Shown: in pieces, positions 36,719 to 48,673 of the stretch | Layout of the letters: every line of letters starts with the position of its first letter | Position numbering within the stretch: position 1 is the first letter of the stretch | NCBI GenBank assembly: GCA_032622095.1 | Contig: CP136065.1 | Location: 220,204,151 to 220,268,150 of the forward strand | Length of the DNA stretch: 64,000 nucleotides | Source: Siphonodentalium dalli | Lineage: Eukaryota; Mollusca; Scaphopoda; Gadilida; Siphonodentaliidae | Reading direction: 5' to 3' | Notes under the pieces: model-generated | Databases searched by the model: none | Seen by the model: only the letters and a program-made list of their open reading frames with translations | What the model was told of the DNA's origin: nothing | Translations under genes and position numbers: made by a program

Positions 36719-37109
36719 TATTCCAAAGACAATGTATGGTTAAATTGACCAATAAGACAAGTGATTGCATCAGGAATTGGAATGTTCTTATTAGTACAAC
36801 AAAGTGTGAGAATCGTTTACAGAGTACCGAGTGCGGCTGGTCAGTTAGGCATAAACTGTTCCACGACACTGACATGGCTTTGAAAATATATAAAACAACC
36901 TGAAAAAGGAAGTTATTAACTATACACTTAGCAACATAAAATCATGTAGGTATGTTTTAAAATTGATACACAAACTTCCAAATTTGGAGGCAACCATTTC
37001 GCATGCGACGACATTCAAAGTTCAAACTTTCTGGAACAGGAAGGCTATAAAATTTACAGCAAAATATCTGAAACCTTTTAGATTAACATCAACAAATTAG
37101 ATAAAAATC

Positions 37110-37243
37110 TTGTTGCCATTCATCGGACAGCTCTCCCCGAGAGCTTTCTGATGAATGGCAACAAGCCATATTTCCGACTAAATCCTGAAAAGTTACCCAT
37201 AATTCTGCTGTGTTTAAGGAGTCGATTAATTAGAGCATTACTG
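37110..37243. repeat. Long hairpin element, half copy
   Basis: Only the central loop and the right arm of the 36,507 element remain (AATGGCAACAAGCCATATTT to GAGCATTACTG). Confidence 0.8.
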
Positions 37244-37289
37244 TAATGGAGTTAGAAGAGGCTAATGATCGTTCAGCAGCAAATATGTT

Positions 37290-37755
37290 GTAGATCTGTA
37301 ACCTTTGATACCAGTTTATGGACAGATTGTAGACCTGTAACCATGGATACCAGTTTATCGACAGATGGTAGAGCTGTAACCGTGGATACCAGTTTATGGA
37401 CAGATGGTCGAGCTGCACCATGGATACCAGTTTATGGACAGATGATGTAGAGCTGTACCATGGATACCAGGTTATGGACAGACAATGTAGAGCTGTAACC
37501 ATGGATACCAGTTTATGGAGAGATGGTAGAGCTGTAACCATGGATACCAGTTTATGGCCAGACTATGTAGAGCTGTACCATGGATACCAGGTTATGGACA
37601 GACGATGTAGAGCTGTAAACATGGATACCAGGTTATGGACAGACGATGTAGAGCTGTGCCACGGATACCAGTTTATGGACAGATGATGTAGAGCTGTAAC
37701 CATGGATACCAGGTTATGGACAGATGGTAGAGCTGTATCATGGATACCAGGTTAT
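37290..37755 (+). repeat. ~40-bp tandem repeat, about 12 copies
   Basis: GGATACCAG recurs every 37 to 43 bp with AGAGCTGTAACC and TTATGGACAGA between. It lies about 120 bp beyond the VPS36 stop codon, in its likely 3' UTR or flank. It is not a copy of any VPS36 exon border that I could recognise. Confidence 0.9.
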
Positions 37756-37871
37756 TCCGACTTCTGTAATCATAATAACCATTCCATGCTAGGCTTTGTG
37801 AATACATTATCTGTGTATCCCATGTGCAAATCATAAGCACACATCAATCACATAATTATGAATCACTTCTA

Positions 37872-37965
37872 TCACGTTGCAGTCACAAACTTATTTGGAT
37901 AAAATCTTAGTCCTTCAACTGTCTCATCTCGACACAATTTACCATTTTTCTCTGTTAACAACAAC
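37872..37965 (-). CDS. VPS36: VPS36 exon 13 (C-terminus)
   Basis: Acceptor GTTTTTCAG in matching phase. It encodes [20 protein letters not shown] and [10 protein letters not shown], then TGA. This is the conserved end of the second winged helix that contacts ESCRT-II partners. Confidence 0.93.
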
Positions 37966-38159
37966 CTGAAAAACACCAAGAACATAACAAAATTATCTCA
38001 TATGAAACTATCTCAACATAACACGACTGAACAAATGTGGGTCCTTATCCCTTTCATGACAGGAGCTAAGCTGGTGCAGCATTAAAGATCCTGTGCCAGT
38101 GCATTCTCTTATATATGCGATTCTCCCATAGGGAGCCTCACATATATAAGAGAATGCTC

Positions 38160-38311
38160 CGTTGAAAGACCTCCTGATGCCAAACCTGCATACCAAATTT
38201 CATCGAGATCACAATAACCCATGGTTGAGATATATGAGCGGACGGACAAACGGATGGCTCTACAGACGCATGTAATCCAGTATACCACCCATCTTTTGGG
38301 ATGGAGGTATA
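38160..38311 (+). repeat. 3' fragment of the GGACGGAC-tail element, in VPS36 intron 12
   Basis: Contains GAGCGGACGGACAAACGGAT, AATCCAGTATACC and GGAGGTATAATG. It follows a degenerate GCATTCTCTTATATATGCGA hairpin at about 38,098-38,160. Confidence 0.55.
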
Positions 38312-38446
38312 ATGAATGAACCAGTTAACCTATCAGAGTAGTTTTAGAGTTATAATCTAATATATGAATCAGTTGAGCCCATCACAGGAGATATTATCAA
38401 AAATGGGTATCAGTCATGCCCAGTAGAGGAGATATAGAGGATCTAC

Positions 38447-38949
38447 AACTAGTCCCCAGTTTATAGCAGAATTTACAAAACGAATCCAGACCTAATTTAC
38501 TGGACGAGTTTTGTAAATTCCGCTATAAACTGGGGACGAGTTGTAGATTCTATTTTTTACATGATCCAAAACCTCGGCAAAACATACTTAAATCTACAAA
38601 TGGGACGCAAAACTAACACCAGCATCTATAAGGCATGCAATGACGTTCACATAACTATGCGTAGTTTGCCCGCGTAAAGAAATAGTCCCAGATAAATAAA
38701 GATACTTTGGCGTATTTAATGGCATATATTTAATGACATAACTTTTCAAATTCTTCATTCATTGTAGTTTGCTGAAAAAATACTGGAAGCCATAGCATAT
38801 TGAGACATAGCGTACGGAATGTAAACAGATGACAAACCGGAAGTCAAAGGTCACCTGGCACTATTTCCTGTTATTAAACGAACGTTTAATATCACAATTT
38901 ATAGAATGGGTTTATTGAATGGAATATGGGTAGGAACATGTAATAAACA
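38447..38949 (+). mobile_element. Hairpin plus CTATTTATTACATGATCC-type MITE, copy B
   Basis: A hairpin block at 38,447-38,549 is followed by the MITE at 38,550-38,949. The element end stops about 11 bp short of the exon 12 donor (38,960), so almost the entire start of intron 12 is transposon. Confidence 0.78.
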
Positions 38950-38960
38950 GAGTTACGCAC

Positions 38961-39037
38961 CTTTCTTTAGAGAGAATCACAGAAATGCCAGCAAGCTGTG
39001 AGTACTCGTCTGCCGTCATCGATCCTGTCTGATCCAT
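38961..39037 (-). CDS. VPS36: VPS36 exon 12
   Basis: Acceptor TTGATTGTTGCAG, donor AAAG|GTGCGT. It encodes MDQTGSMTADEYSQLAGISV then ILSKE, aligning with the start of the second winged helix (human GSLTSEEFAKL region). The acceptor and about the first 20 nt are the unit of the array above it. Confidence 0.93.
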
Positions 39038-39041
39038 CTGC

Positions 39042-39074
<33 letters not shown>

Positions 39075-39857
39075 CGCAATCACTATTACACTGATCCTGT
39101 CTGATCCATCTGCAACAATCAATCAATCAATCAACACAATCACTATTACATCGATCCTGTCTGATCCATCTGCAACAATCAATCAATCAATCAACGCAAT
39201 CACTATTACACTGATCCTGTCTGATCCATCTGCAACAATCAATCAATCAATCAACGCAATCACTATTACACTGATCCTGTCTGATCCATCTGCAACAATC
39301 AATCAATCAATCAACGCAATCACTATTACACTGATCCTGTCTGATCCATCTGCAACAATCAATCAATCAATCAACACAATCACTATTACATCGATCCTGT
39401 CTGATCCATCTGCAACAATCAAACAATCAATCAATCAACACAATCACTATTACATCGATCCTGTCTGATCCATCTGCAACAATCAATCAATCAATCAATC
39501 AACACAATCACTATTACATCGATCCTGTCTGATCCATCTGCAACAATCAATCAATCAATCAATCAACACAATCACTATTACATCGATCCTGTCTGATCCA
39601 TCTGCAACAATCAATCAATCAATCAACACAATCACTATTACATCGATCCTGTCTGATCCATCTGCAACAATCAATCAATCAATCAACACAATCACTATTA
39701 AATCGATCCTGTCTGATCCATCTGCAACAATCAATCAATCAATCAATCAACACAATCACTATTACATCGAACCTGTCTGATCCATCTGCAACAATCAATC
39801 AATCAATCAATCAATCAACACAATCACTATTACATCGATCCTGTCTGATCCATCTGC

Positions 39858-39890
<33 letters not shown>

Positions 39891-40199
39891 CACAATCACT
39901 ATTACATTGATCCTGTCTGATCCATCTGCAACAATCAATCAATCAATCAATCAATCAACACAATCACTATTACACCGATCCTGTCTGATCAAGCTGCAAC
40001 AATCAATCAATCAATCAATCAACACAATCACTATTACACCGATCCTGTCTGATCAAGCTGCAACAATCAATCAATCAATCAATCAACACAATCACTATTA
40101 CACCGATCCTGTCTGATCAAGCTGCAACAATCAATCAATCAATCAACACAATCACTATTACATCGATCCTGTCTGATCAAGCTGCAACAATCAACGCAA
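39018..40199 (-). repeat. VPS36: Splice-acceptor minisatellite of VPS36 exon 12 (~19 copies)
   Basis: Read on the gene's strand each ~60-75-bp unit is a variable TTGA microsatellite, TTGCAG, then ATGGATCAGACAGGATC and GTAATAGTGATTG. The first part equals the end of intron 11 plus the first ~20 nt of exon 12. Length varies mostly by the number of TTGA repeats. The four units furthest from the exon read CTTGATCAG in place of ATGGATCAG. Use of any distal acceptor would meet TAA within eight codons. Confidence 0.93.
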
Positions 40200-40301
40200 T
40201 CATTATTACATGAAATGAGTAAATGTTTTCAAATGGATGCCAGACAATCCGTGATGTGCATATCTTCCTAAAAAGATCTTTCACAATGTTTGTCAATAGT
40301 T

Positions 40302-42761
40302 TGAAAATAATGAAATGTAATCTTAAACATCGGGATGTAGCTCTGTCTACTGAGGTATCCTGATGATTAAGAATGATTTCTGTACCCACAGCCCCAAGCA
40401 GATTTAAGATAATACTCTATCTGGTCTGTCCCCAAGCTGTGGGGTGACATGTCAACGAACTGATTCAGCTAACAGGATGACAATAACCATAATTTTTATA
40501 TCACTCAATTTGGCACCAAAAATAGCTTGCAGGTATTTAACACTAAGTGTCACCGCAGACGCTACGATTAAAATCGTAAGTGGGGAAAATCGTAGGTGGA
40601 GAAATCGTAGCTTGCCCGCAGACGCTACGGTGCTGCGATCTTTGCAGCTACGATTTTCGTGGTATTTACAACATGACCAGTGCGACAGTGGTCATGTGAC
40701 AGCTACAATCGCGCGCGTTGCCAAAGTCACGCCACGATTTTCCTGGTAAAATCAAACAGTGCTTGATTGCTACGATTTGGCTACGATATTGTCGTGGGCA
40801 TGCGCATTGGATGCTTCCTCCTGCGATTTTCCCCACTTACGATTTTAATCGCAGCGTGTGCGGTGGCACTAAAACATGATAGAAACCGGTGTTAATGCTA
40901 ACACCTCTTTAAGATGTCAAGAATGAATAATCATATTTTTTAAAATAAACAAGCCATTGCTAGAGCTAATTGGACAATTTAAACATTTAAACAACCCCTG
41001 GCACATACAGCCCCTAAAATTAGAATCCCAGTCACTCAAAAAAAAAAAATCTTCATAGCAAAACTTTGAACAAAATCACCCCTCTATTTGTTGTTTGAAT
41101 TTTGACAGACACAAACAATATACTATCAAACATTGCAAATGGATGCCCCATAAACTGTGACGGGCATTTCTTCCTTAAAAAAATTATGATTGATGTGTTT
41201 GTAATCTTAAACCTCAGGAGGTAGCTCTGTCTATCAAGGTATCCTGATGACTAAGAATGATTTCTCTACCCACAGCCACAAGCAGATTTCAGATAATACT
41301 CGATCTGGTCTGTGCCTAAGCTGTGGGGTATTATGTGGTACATTACATCAACGATACGCTTCAGGTGATGCCCCGATCAATGCTACTAGTTATTCGTCAG
41401 ACTTAAATCACAATAGAGGTAGCTATCGTATCAATGAAGGTGACAGTCAAGGATTGTACATATCTGACACAACGATGTAGAATAAATACAGAACACAACT
41501 TGCATCATAATCTGGAATATTTGATCAAACTCATTGCGGATGGCACATAGTTACATTTCGCTCGAACAATGCTCTCGCGAAATATATCATTGCGCCATCT
41601 GCAACACATTCGATAATAGATTCTTGATTAAGATGCGCATTGTGTTCTTTCTATTTAATCAACCCCTAGCCCCATACAGCCCCTACAATTTGAATCCCAC
41701 TCACCCAGAGAATATTCGCAGCAAATTTGAACAAAATCACCCCTCTTTCTATTGTTTGCATTTTTACAGATTACAAACAACATACCAAACAAACCATGAT
41801 GGGCATATCTTCCTTAAAAAATCACTACTGATGTTTGTCAATTGTTTGAAAATAATGAAATGTAATCTTAAACATCGGGATTTAGATCTGTCTACTGAGG
41901 TACCCTGATGATTAAGAATGATTTCTGTACCCACAGCCCCAAGCAGATTTCAGATAATACTCTATCTGGTCTGTCCCCAAGCTGTGGGGTGACATGTCAA
42001 CGAACTGATGTAGCTAACAGGATGACAACAATCATAATTTTTATATCATTCAATTTGGCACCAAAAATAGCTTACAGGTATTTAACACTAAAACATGATA
42101 GAAACCGGTGTTAACGCTCACATCTCTTTAAAATTTTAAGAATGAATAATAATTATATTTTTTAGATACACAAGCCATTGCTTGTGCTTAATTGAACTAT
42201 ATAAACATTTGTTCCACCCCATTGATGTGAGGCACATGTATTCAATGGAATCACATACATTAAATACATATTATTGTACACCTCTAGTGGAATACAAGCA
42301 GGAACTATTCTTGTTGACATAATAATGACGTACATTACGTCAATGATACGCTTCAGGCGATGCCTCGATCGATGCTACTAGTTATTCGTCAGACTTAAAT
42401 CACAATAGAGGTAGCTGTAGTATCAATGAAGGCAACAGTCAAGGATTGAACTTATCTGACACAACCGTGTAGAATAAATACATAACACAACTGGCATCAT
42501 AATCTGGAATATTTGATCAAACTCGTTGCAGACGGTGCATAGTTATATTTTGCATGAGCTGAGCTCTCGCGAAATATATCTTTACATCATTTGCAACTCA
42601 TTCGATAAGAGATTCTAGATTAAGATGCAGGATCTGTTCTGTCTGATTAATCAACACCTAGCCCATACAGCCTCTACAATTTGAATCCCACTCACCCAGA
42701 GAATATTAGCAGCAAATTTGAACAAAATCAACACTCTTTCTATTGTTTGCATTTTTACAGA
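40302..42761. repeat. 2.5-kb tandem duplication in VPS36 intron 11, copy 1
   Basis: Essentially identical to 42,838-45,297 at an offset of 2,536 bp, including the 323-bp MITE. Inside each copy are older, diverged sub-units of about 0.55-1.0 kb, each with the two-hairpin block described below. Confidence 0.93.
40546..40868. mobile_element. 323-bp MITE with ~50-bp inverted repeats, copy 1
   Basis: Ends are AGTGTCACCGCAGACGCTAC and a diverged complement ending GCGGTGGCA, with CTA on both sides. The paralogous sub-unit at about 42,075 reads AACACTAAAACATG without insertion and serves as an empty site, supporting a 3-bp CTA target duplication. A PIF/Harbinger-type origin would fit 3-bp duplications but is not shown. 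Confidence 0.82.
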
Positions 42762-42837
42762 TTACAAACAACATACCAAACAAACCATGATGGGCATATC
42801 TTCCTTAAAAAATCACTACTGATGTTTGTCAATTGTT

Positions 42838-45297
42838 TGAAAATAATGAAATGTAATCTTAAACATCGGGATGTAGCTCTGTCTACTGAGGTATCCTGAT
42901 GATTAAGAATGATTTCTGTACCCACAGCCCCAAGCAGATTTAAGATAATACTCTATCTGGTCTGTCCCCAAGCTGTGGGGTGACATGTCAACGAACTGAT
43001 TCAGCTAACAGGATGACAATAACCATAATTTTTATATCACTCAATTTGGCACCAAAAATAGCTTGCAGGTATTTAACACTAAGTGTCACCGCAGACGCTA
43101 CGATTAAAATCGTAAGTGGGGAAAATCGTAGGTGGAGAAATCGTAGCTTGCCCGCAGACGCTACGGTGCTGCGATCTTTGCAGCTACGATTTTCGTGGTA
43201 TTTACAACATGACCAGTGCGACAGTGGTCATGTGACAGCTACAATCGCGCGCGTTGCCAAAGTCACGCCACGATTTTCCTGGTAAAATCAAACAGTGCTT
43301 GATTGCTACGATTTGGCTACGATATTGTCGTGGGCATGCGCATTGGATGCTTCCTCCTGCGATTTTCCCCACTTACGATTTTAATCGCAGCGTGTGCGGT
43401 GGCACTAAAACATGATAGAAACCGGTGTTAATGCTAACACCTCTTTAAGATGTCAAGAATGAATAATCATATTTTTTAAAATAAACAAGCCATTGCTAGA
43501 GCTAATTGGACAATTTAAACATTTAAACAACCCCTGGCACATACAGCCCCTAAAATTAGAATCCCAGTCACTCAAAAAAAAAAAATCTTCATAGCAAAAC
43601 TTTGAACAAAATCACCCCTCTATTTGTTGTTTGAATTTTGACAGACACAAACAATATACTATCAAACATTGCAAATGGATGCCCCATAAACTGTGACGGG
43701 CATTTCTTCCTTAAAAAAATTATGATTGATGTGTTTGTAATCTTAAACCTCAGGAGGTAGCTCTGTCTATCAAGGTATCCTGATGACTAAGAATGATTTC
43801 TCTACCCACAGCCACAAGCAGATTTCAGATAATACTCGATCTGGTCTGTGCCTAAGCTGTGGGGTATTATGTGGTACATTACATCAACGATACGCTTCAG
43901 GTGATGCCCCGATCAATGCTACTAGTTATTCGTCAGACTTAAATCACAATAGAGGTAGCTATCGTATCAATGAAGGTGACAGTCAAGGATTGTACATATC
44001 TGACACAACGATGTAGAATAAATACAGAACACAACTTGCATCATAATCTGGAATATTTGATCAAACTCATTGCGGATGGCACATAGTTACATTTCGCTCG
44101 AACAATGCTCTCGCGAAATATATCATTGCGCCATCTGCAACACATTCGATAATAGATTCTTGATTAAGATGCGCATTGTGTTCTTTCTATTTAATCAACC
44201 CCTAGCCCCATACAGCCCCTACAATTTGAATCCCACTCACCCAGAGAATATTCGCAGCAAATTTGAACAAAATCACCCCTCTTTCTATTGTTTGCATTTT
44301 TACAGATTACAAACAACATACCAAACAAACCATGATGGGCATATCTTCCTTAAAAAATCACTACTGATGTTTGTCAATTGTTTGAAAATAATGAAATGTA
44401 ATCTTAAACATCGGGATTTAGATCTGTCTACTGAGGTACCCTGATGATTAAGAATGATTTCTGTACCCACAGCCCCAAGCAGATTTCAGATAATACTCTA
44501 TCTGGTCTGTCCCCAAGCTGTGGGGTGACATGTCAACGAACTGATGTAGCTAACAGGATGACAACAATCATAATTTTTATATCATTCAATTTGGCACCAA
44601 AAATAGCTTACAGGTATTTAACACTAAAACATGATAGAAACCGGTGTTAACGCTCACATCTCTTTAAAATTTTAAGAATGAATAATAATTATATTTTTTA
44701 GATACACAAGCCATTGCTTGTGCTTAATTGAACTATATAAACATTTGTTCCACCCCATTGATGTGAGGCACATGTATTCAATGGAATCACATACATTAAA
44801 TACATATTATTGTACACCTCTAGTGGAATACAAGCAGGAACTATTCTTGTTGACATAATAATGACGTACATTACGTCAATGATACGCTTCAGGCGATGCC
44901 TCGATCGATGCTACTAGTTATTCGTCAGACTTAAATCACAATAGAGGTAGCTGTAGTATCAATGAAGGCAACAGTCAAGGATTGAACTTATCTGACACAA
45001 CCGTGTAGAATAAATACATAACACAACTGGCATCATAATCTGGAATATTTGATCAAACTCGTTGCAGACGGTGCATAGTTATATTTTGCATGAGCTGAGC
45101 TCTCGCGAAATATATCTTTACATCATTTGCAACTCATTCGATAAGAGATTCTAGATTAAGATGCAGGATCTGTTCTGTCTGATTAATCAACACCTAGCCC
45201 ATACAGCCTCTACAATTTGAATCCCACTCACCCAGAGAATATTAGCAGCAAATTTGAACAAAATCAACACTCTTTCTATTGTTTGCATTTTTACAGA
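42838..45297. repeat. 2.5-kb tandem duplication in VPS36 intron 11, copy 2
   Basis: Second copy (see 40,302-42,761). The junctions fall in related sub-units, consistent with unequal exchange between older repeats. Confidence 0.93.
43082..43404. mobile_element. 323-bp MITE, copy 2 (by duplication)
   Basis: Identical to 40,546-40,868 and at the same place within the duplicated 2.5-kb unit, so it was copied with the unit and is not an independent insertion. Confidence 0.82.
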
Positions 45298-46487
45298 TCA
45301 TAAACAACATACCAAATATGCACATGGATACCAAACAAACCATGATGGGCATATCTTCCTTAAAAAATCACTACTGATGTTTGTCAAATAGTTTGAAATT
45401 AATGAAATGTAATCTTAAACCTCAGGATGTAGCTCTGTCTACTGAGGTATCCTGATGATTAAGAATGATTTCTGTACCCACAGCCCCAAGCAGATTTCAG
45501 ATAATACTCCATCTGGTCTGTCCCCAAGCTGTGGGTTCCATGTCAATGAACTGAAGTAGCTAATAGGATGACGCATACCATGATTTTCATATCATTACAT
45601 TTAGCACCACAAATAGCTTATTTAACACTAAAACATGATAGAAACTGGTGTTAAATGCTCACATCACTTTAAGATGTCAAGAAGAATAATTCATATGTTT
45701 TTAAAGATAAAAAGCCATTTCAAGTGCTAAATCGAACACTTTAAATATTTTAACAGCCACTAGATCATACAGCTCTTAACATTTTAATCCCAGTCACCCA
45801 GAGAATTTTCACAGCAAATTTGAACAAAAGCAGCCCACTTTTTGTTTGAATTTTGACAGTCACAAACAGCATACCGGTACTAACAAACCTGCAAATGGAT
45901 GCCCGACAAACCATTACGTGCATATCTTCCTCAAACATCATTATCTAAATGAATAAACTAGTAACCTTAAAACTCAGGATGTAGCTCTGTCTACCGAGCT
46001 GCCCTGATGATTAAGAATGTTTTCTGTTCCCACAGCCCCATGTAGATTTCAGATAATACTCTATCCTGTCTGTCCATAAGCTGTGGGGGTGCCATCTCAA
46101 TGAACAGAATTAGTAATGTAAAGGCAAAAATCCTTTTAATATATCACTATACTCTTTACTGGCTGTGACCAACTTTGATCAAAATCATTGCATTGAACAT
46201 GTATTTGGCGTTGACATGTATTATCAGAATAAGTAAATTTGAAAAAGGGACCAAAATAGGGTCAGGAAGGGATGAGAATGATCAATCTAGCAATTTTATA
46301 TAACCTAAAACGAATGTATGAAAACACGACCTGCCCAAGCCTGGTGTTTCAAGCCGGAATTTGGAAAAACATGTACATCTCTGTTAGACCAGGGAATACA
46401 CACATTTTCCATGAAATCACACCACACAGCTGATTTTACACCACAAACTGATGATCTGCAAAATCAAGCCTGCAAATATTGTGAATT

Positions 46488-47013
46488 GCAGAATGAGGTC
46501 CCCAGAGGGTGAATTTAGTGATGCTATCCTGCACAGTGGGGTAGCAACACCAAATTCACCTTCTGGGGACCTCATTCTTCTCAGGCCTCATCTTCTGAGA
46601 AGTATCTATAGTCTCAAATTAACATTGTTTTTAGTTACATTTTCCCTTCCGGGAAGTTTGCATATCCCCTAATGTGCAGAAGATCAAATGCATAATCAGG
46701 GTGTCTAATGGGTGAACTGTGTTGAACATCACCAACTTCAACTGGGGAAGTTCAATCTGATCCTAGGTCTCCCATAGCAGTTGAGGCCTAAGCATAATGA
46801 GGTTCCAAGAGGGTGAATTTCAGGCCATATATTTCATCTGATTTTGCGAGAATCCATACATACTTTTTCACGAGAATCCAGGGTAATTTGCGAGAATATT
46901 TACGAGAATCTAGATTTGGATTCTCGCCGAAATATAAGCCCTGAATTTAGTGATGCTAGCCCGCTGTGCGGATAGCGTAACTAAATGCGCCCTCTGGGGA
47001 CCTCATTCTGCAA
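46488..47013. mobile_element. GAATGAGGTCCCCAGAG-family element, full-length copy
   Basis: Bounded by TGCAGAATGAGGTCCCCAGA and its complement. Each end is itself a small palindrome (GTGAATTTAGTGATGCTA facing its complement). The middle shares sequence, inverted, with 57,833-58,160. In VPS36 intron 11. Confidence 0.75.
46821..46943. mobile_element. 123-bp CAGG...CCTG MITE nested in the above
   Basis: Ends CAGGCCATATATTTC and GAAATATAAGCCCTG. The host element is interrupted inside GGTGAATTTAGTGATG, with AATTT repeated on both sides (46,816-46,820 and 46,944-46,948). The interior repeats GCGAGAAT and ACGAGAATC motifs. Confidence 0.8.
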
Positions 47014-47227
47014 ATGACAGACATATCACAACATCAGTATTATAGGCAAGAATATGTAGTATAACAGGTATAAGGGTATGCCCAGGCATCAATCTCAGGC
47101 GATAGTTATGAAATAATTCAACTTGTAAAATGTGACAAGTAGAAATTTCAGAACATTTTAAGTCCTGTTTGAAACCCCTCGACACCAAACATTATTAACA
47201 GTATTTGATATCTAACAGTTGACTTAC

Positions 47228-47312
47228 ATGTTTCGTAGTTTGTAATATAACCTCCTCATCACTATGTGATCGTAACTGTAGCACCATAACTCCACTGTCA
47301 AACTCTTTAAAC
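47228..47312 (-). CDS. VPS36: VPS36 exon 11
   Basis: Acceptor TGTTACTAG, donor CAT|GTAAGT. It encodes FKEFDSGVMVLQLRSHSDEE then VILQTTKH, matching the FDSGVMV motif of the first winged helix. Confidence 0.94.
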
Positions 47313-48010
47313 CTAGTAACAGATAATACAGATTTAACTTGGAGCAAATTACATAATGAAGAAATAAATAATTCCAAACACTTAATAAAAAAATATCAGT
47401 CAAACGTTCACAAGAAATTTATCAAATGCTTCTGATTCGCCGCTAACTGAATACTGAAATATAATTAAATATCAATAACTGTAGTATTCAGTTAACTCTG
47501 TCTATACTAAAGACTCATTGAAGAGTAATTATCCCTTAGGAAATGATCAGATAATAATTTCAACAAATGACCCCAGAATTCCAATGAATATGAATTATGC
47601 AGCAATTGTGTTATCATTTTGACTGTATGTCGTCTGCTCATTTTTCCTTAATTCCCCCCAAATGGATAATAGACCATTCCAATGTTTACTTTTTAACTGA
47701 TGGGAAAATCCATTTAGTATAGAAAGGGTTAATTTCAAACTTTGTAATTTGGCTTTTTAGCCACAATATTTCCTAATTTTCCTAGTTCATCAACACTAGC
47801 CCTAAAACAAAATCAGTTGTCAATTATCACACCTACATCTTTATCAATATCATTTCAATTTCAACATAAATGACCTAGCTGCCTAACTCAGGGCTGTCAT
47901 GAAATGATGAATGAGATTTTGGATGTTGTGTGGGTGAATCATGGTGAATTTAACTTCAGTTGAATAAAGGGACATCAGTTTATATTATACCCTTGTTGAG
48001 CACATCATAC

Positions 48011-48075
48011 CTGATACTGGACCTCAGACCATCTATCATATCACAGGCGTTCAGTAAGTCTTCTGGTGAAAGGAG
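48011..48075 (-). CDS. VPS36: VPS36 exon 10
   Basis: Acceptor TTTTGCAG, donor TCAG|GTATGA. It encodes LLSPEDLLNACDMIDGLRSS and I; the spacing to FDSG equals that of human VPS36. Confidence 0.94.
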
Positions 48076-48607
48076 CTGCAAAACATACAAACATATTAAT
48101 AAATCATTTCACTCATGGTTGGTTATCCTAATTCTATTAAGTTCTTAACCCATTCTCTACTAAATACTCATTGATGAGTAGTCCCTTTAGGAAATGTTAA
48201 GATTATTTCAGCAATGGCCACATTTGTCGAACTTAATATCTGACCATTTCCCAAATAGGAATTCAAAATTCATTATTGTCTATTTGATGGCTGGTGTAAT
48301 GGAATGGCTAGATTTACACTTGTGTAAATGTATTCATTATTTGTCATTATTATCCTACACCTCTAAAATATTACCATATTGTAATGGCACTGCTTATTTA
48401 TCTTCATCATGAGTTGCACGCAATAGGTGTTTTCCTATAAAGCTTGGAGTCTATGTTTGCATGAATGTTCATGCAGTGCAAGACACGCCGACACATACCC
48501 TGCATGTGATATAGTCATGGTATTCTTCTAAACTTGATAACCATTGTGGGGAGGGGGACACAGGGGGTAGAATAAATAATATTCTTTCTTCTTGGTGTTC
48601 AACTAAC

Positions 48608-48673
48608 CTCCATACCCCTCGCTCGGTTCAGTCGACAGTAAGCATCAGTCAGTGTCATCATACCACCACACTC
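48608..48673 (-). CDS. VPS36: VPS36 exon 9
   Basis: Acceptor GATTATAG, donor GAG|GTTAGT. It encodes ECGGMMTLTDAYCRLNRARG and ME (human [20 protein letters not shown]). Confidence 0.94.

Larger units (their letters stand above)
40320..46100. repeat. Two-hairpin repeat block, eight copies in intron 11
   Basis: Eight occurrences (cores near 40,388, 41,270, 41,929, 42,921, 43,806, 44,465, 45,479 and 46,031) of a ~110-bp block. The first potential stem is TCAGGATGTAG...CTAC...ATCCTGA. The second is CCCACAGC...GCTGTGGG with an inner CAGATA...TATCTG. Flanks between blocks are more diverged than the blocks. Confidence 0.75.

Noticed and set aside
38998-40116. Plus-strand frames reading SATINQSINTITIT repeats
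   Set aside because: Translation of the wrong strand of the exon 12 acceptor array.
40320-46100. tRNA or tRNA-derived SINE reading of the repeated GTAGCTCTGTCTAC block
   Set aside because: No B-box-like GGTTCGAATCC and no acceptor-stem geometry; recorded only as a two-hairpin repeat.
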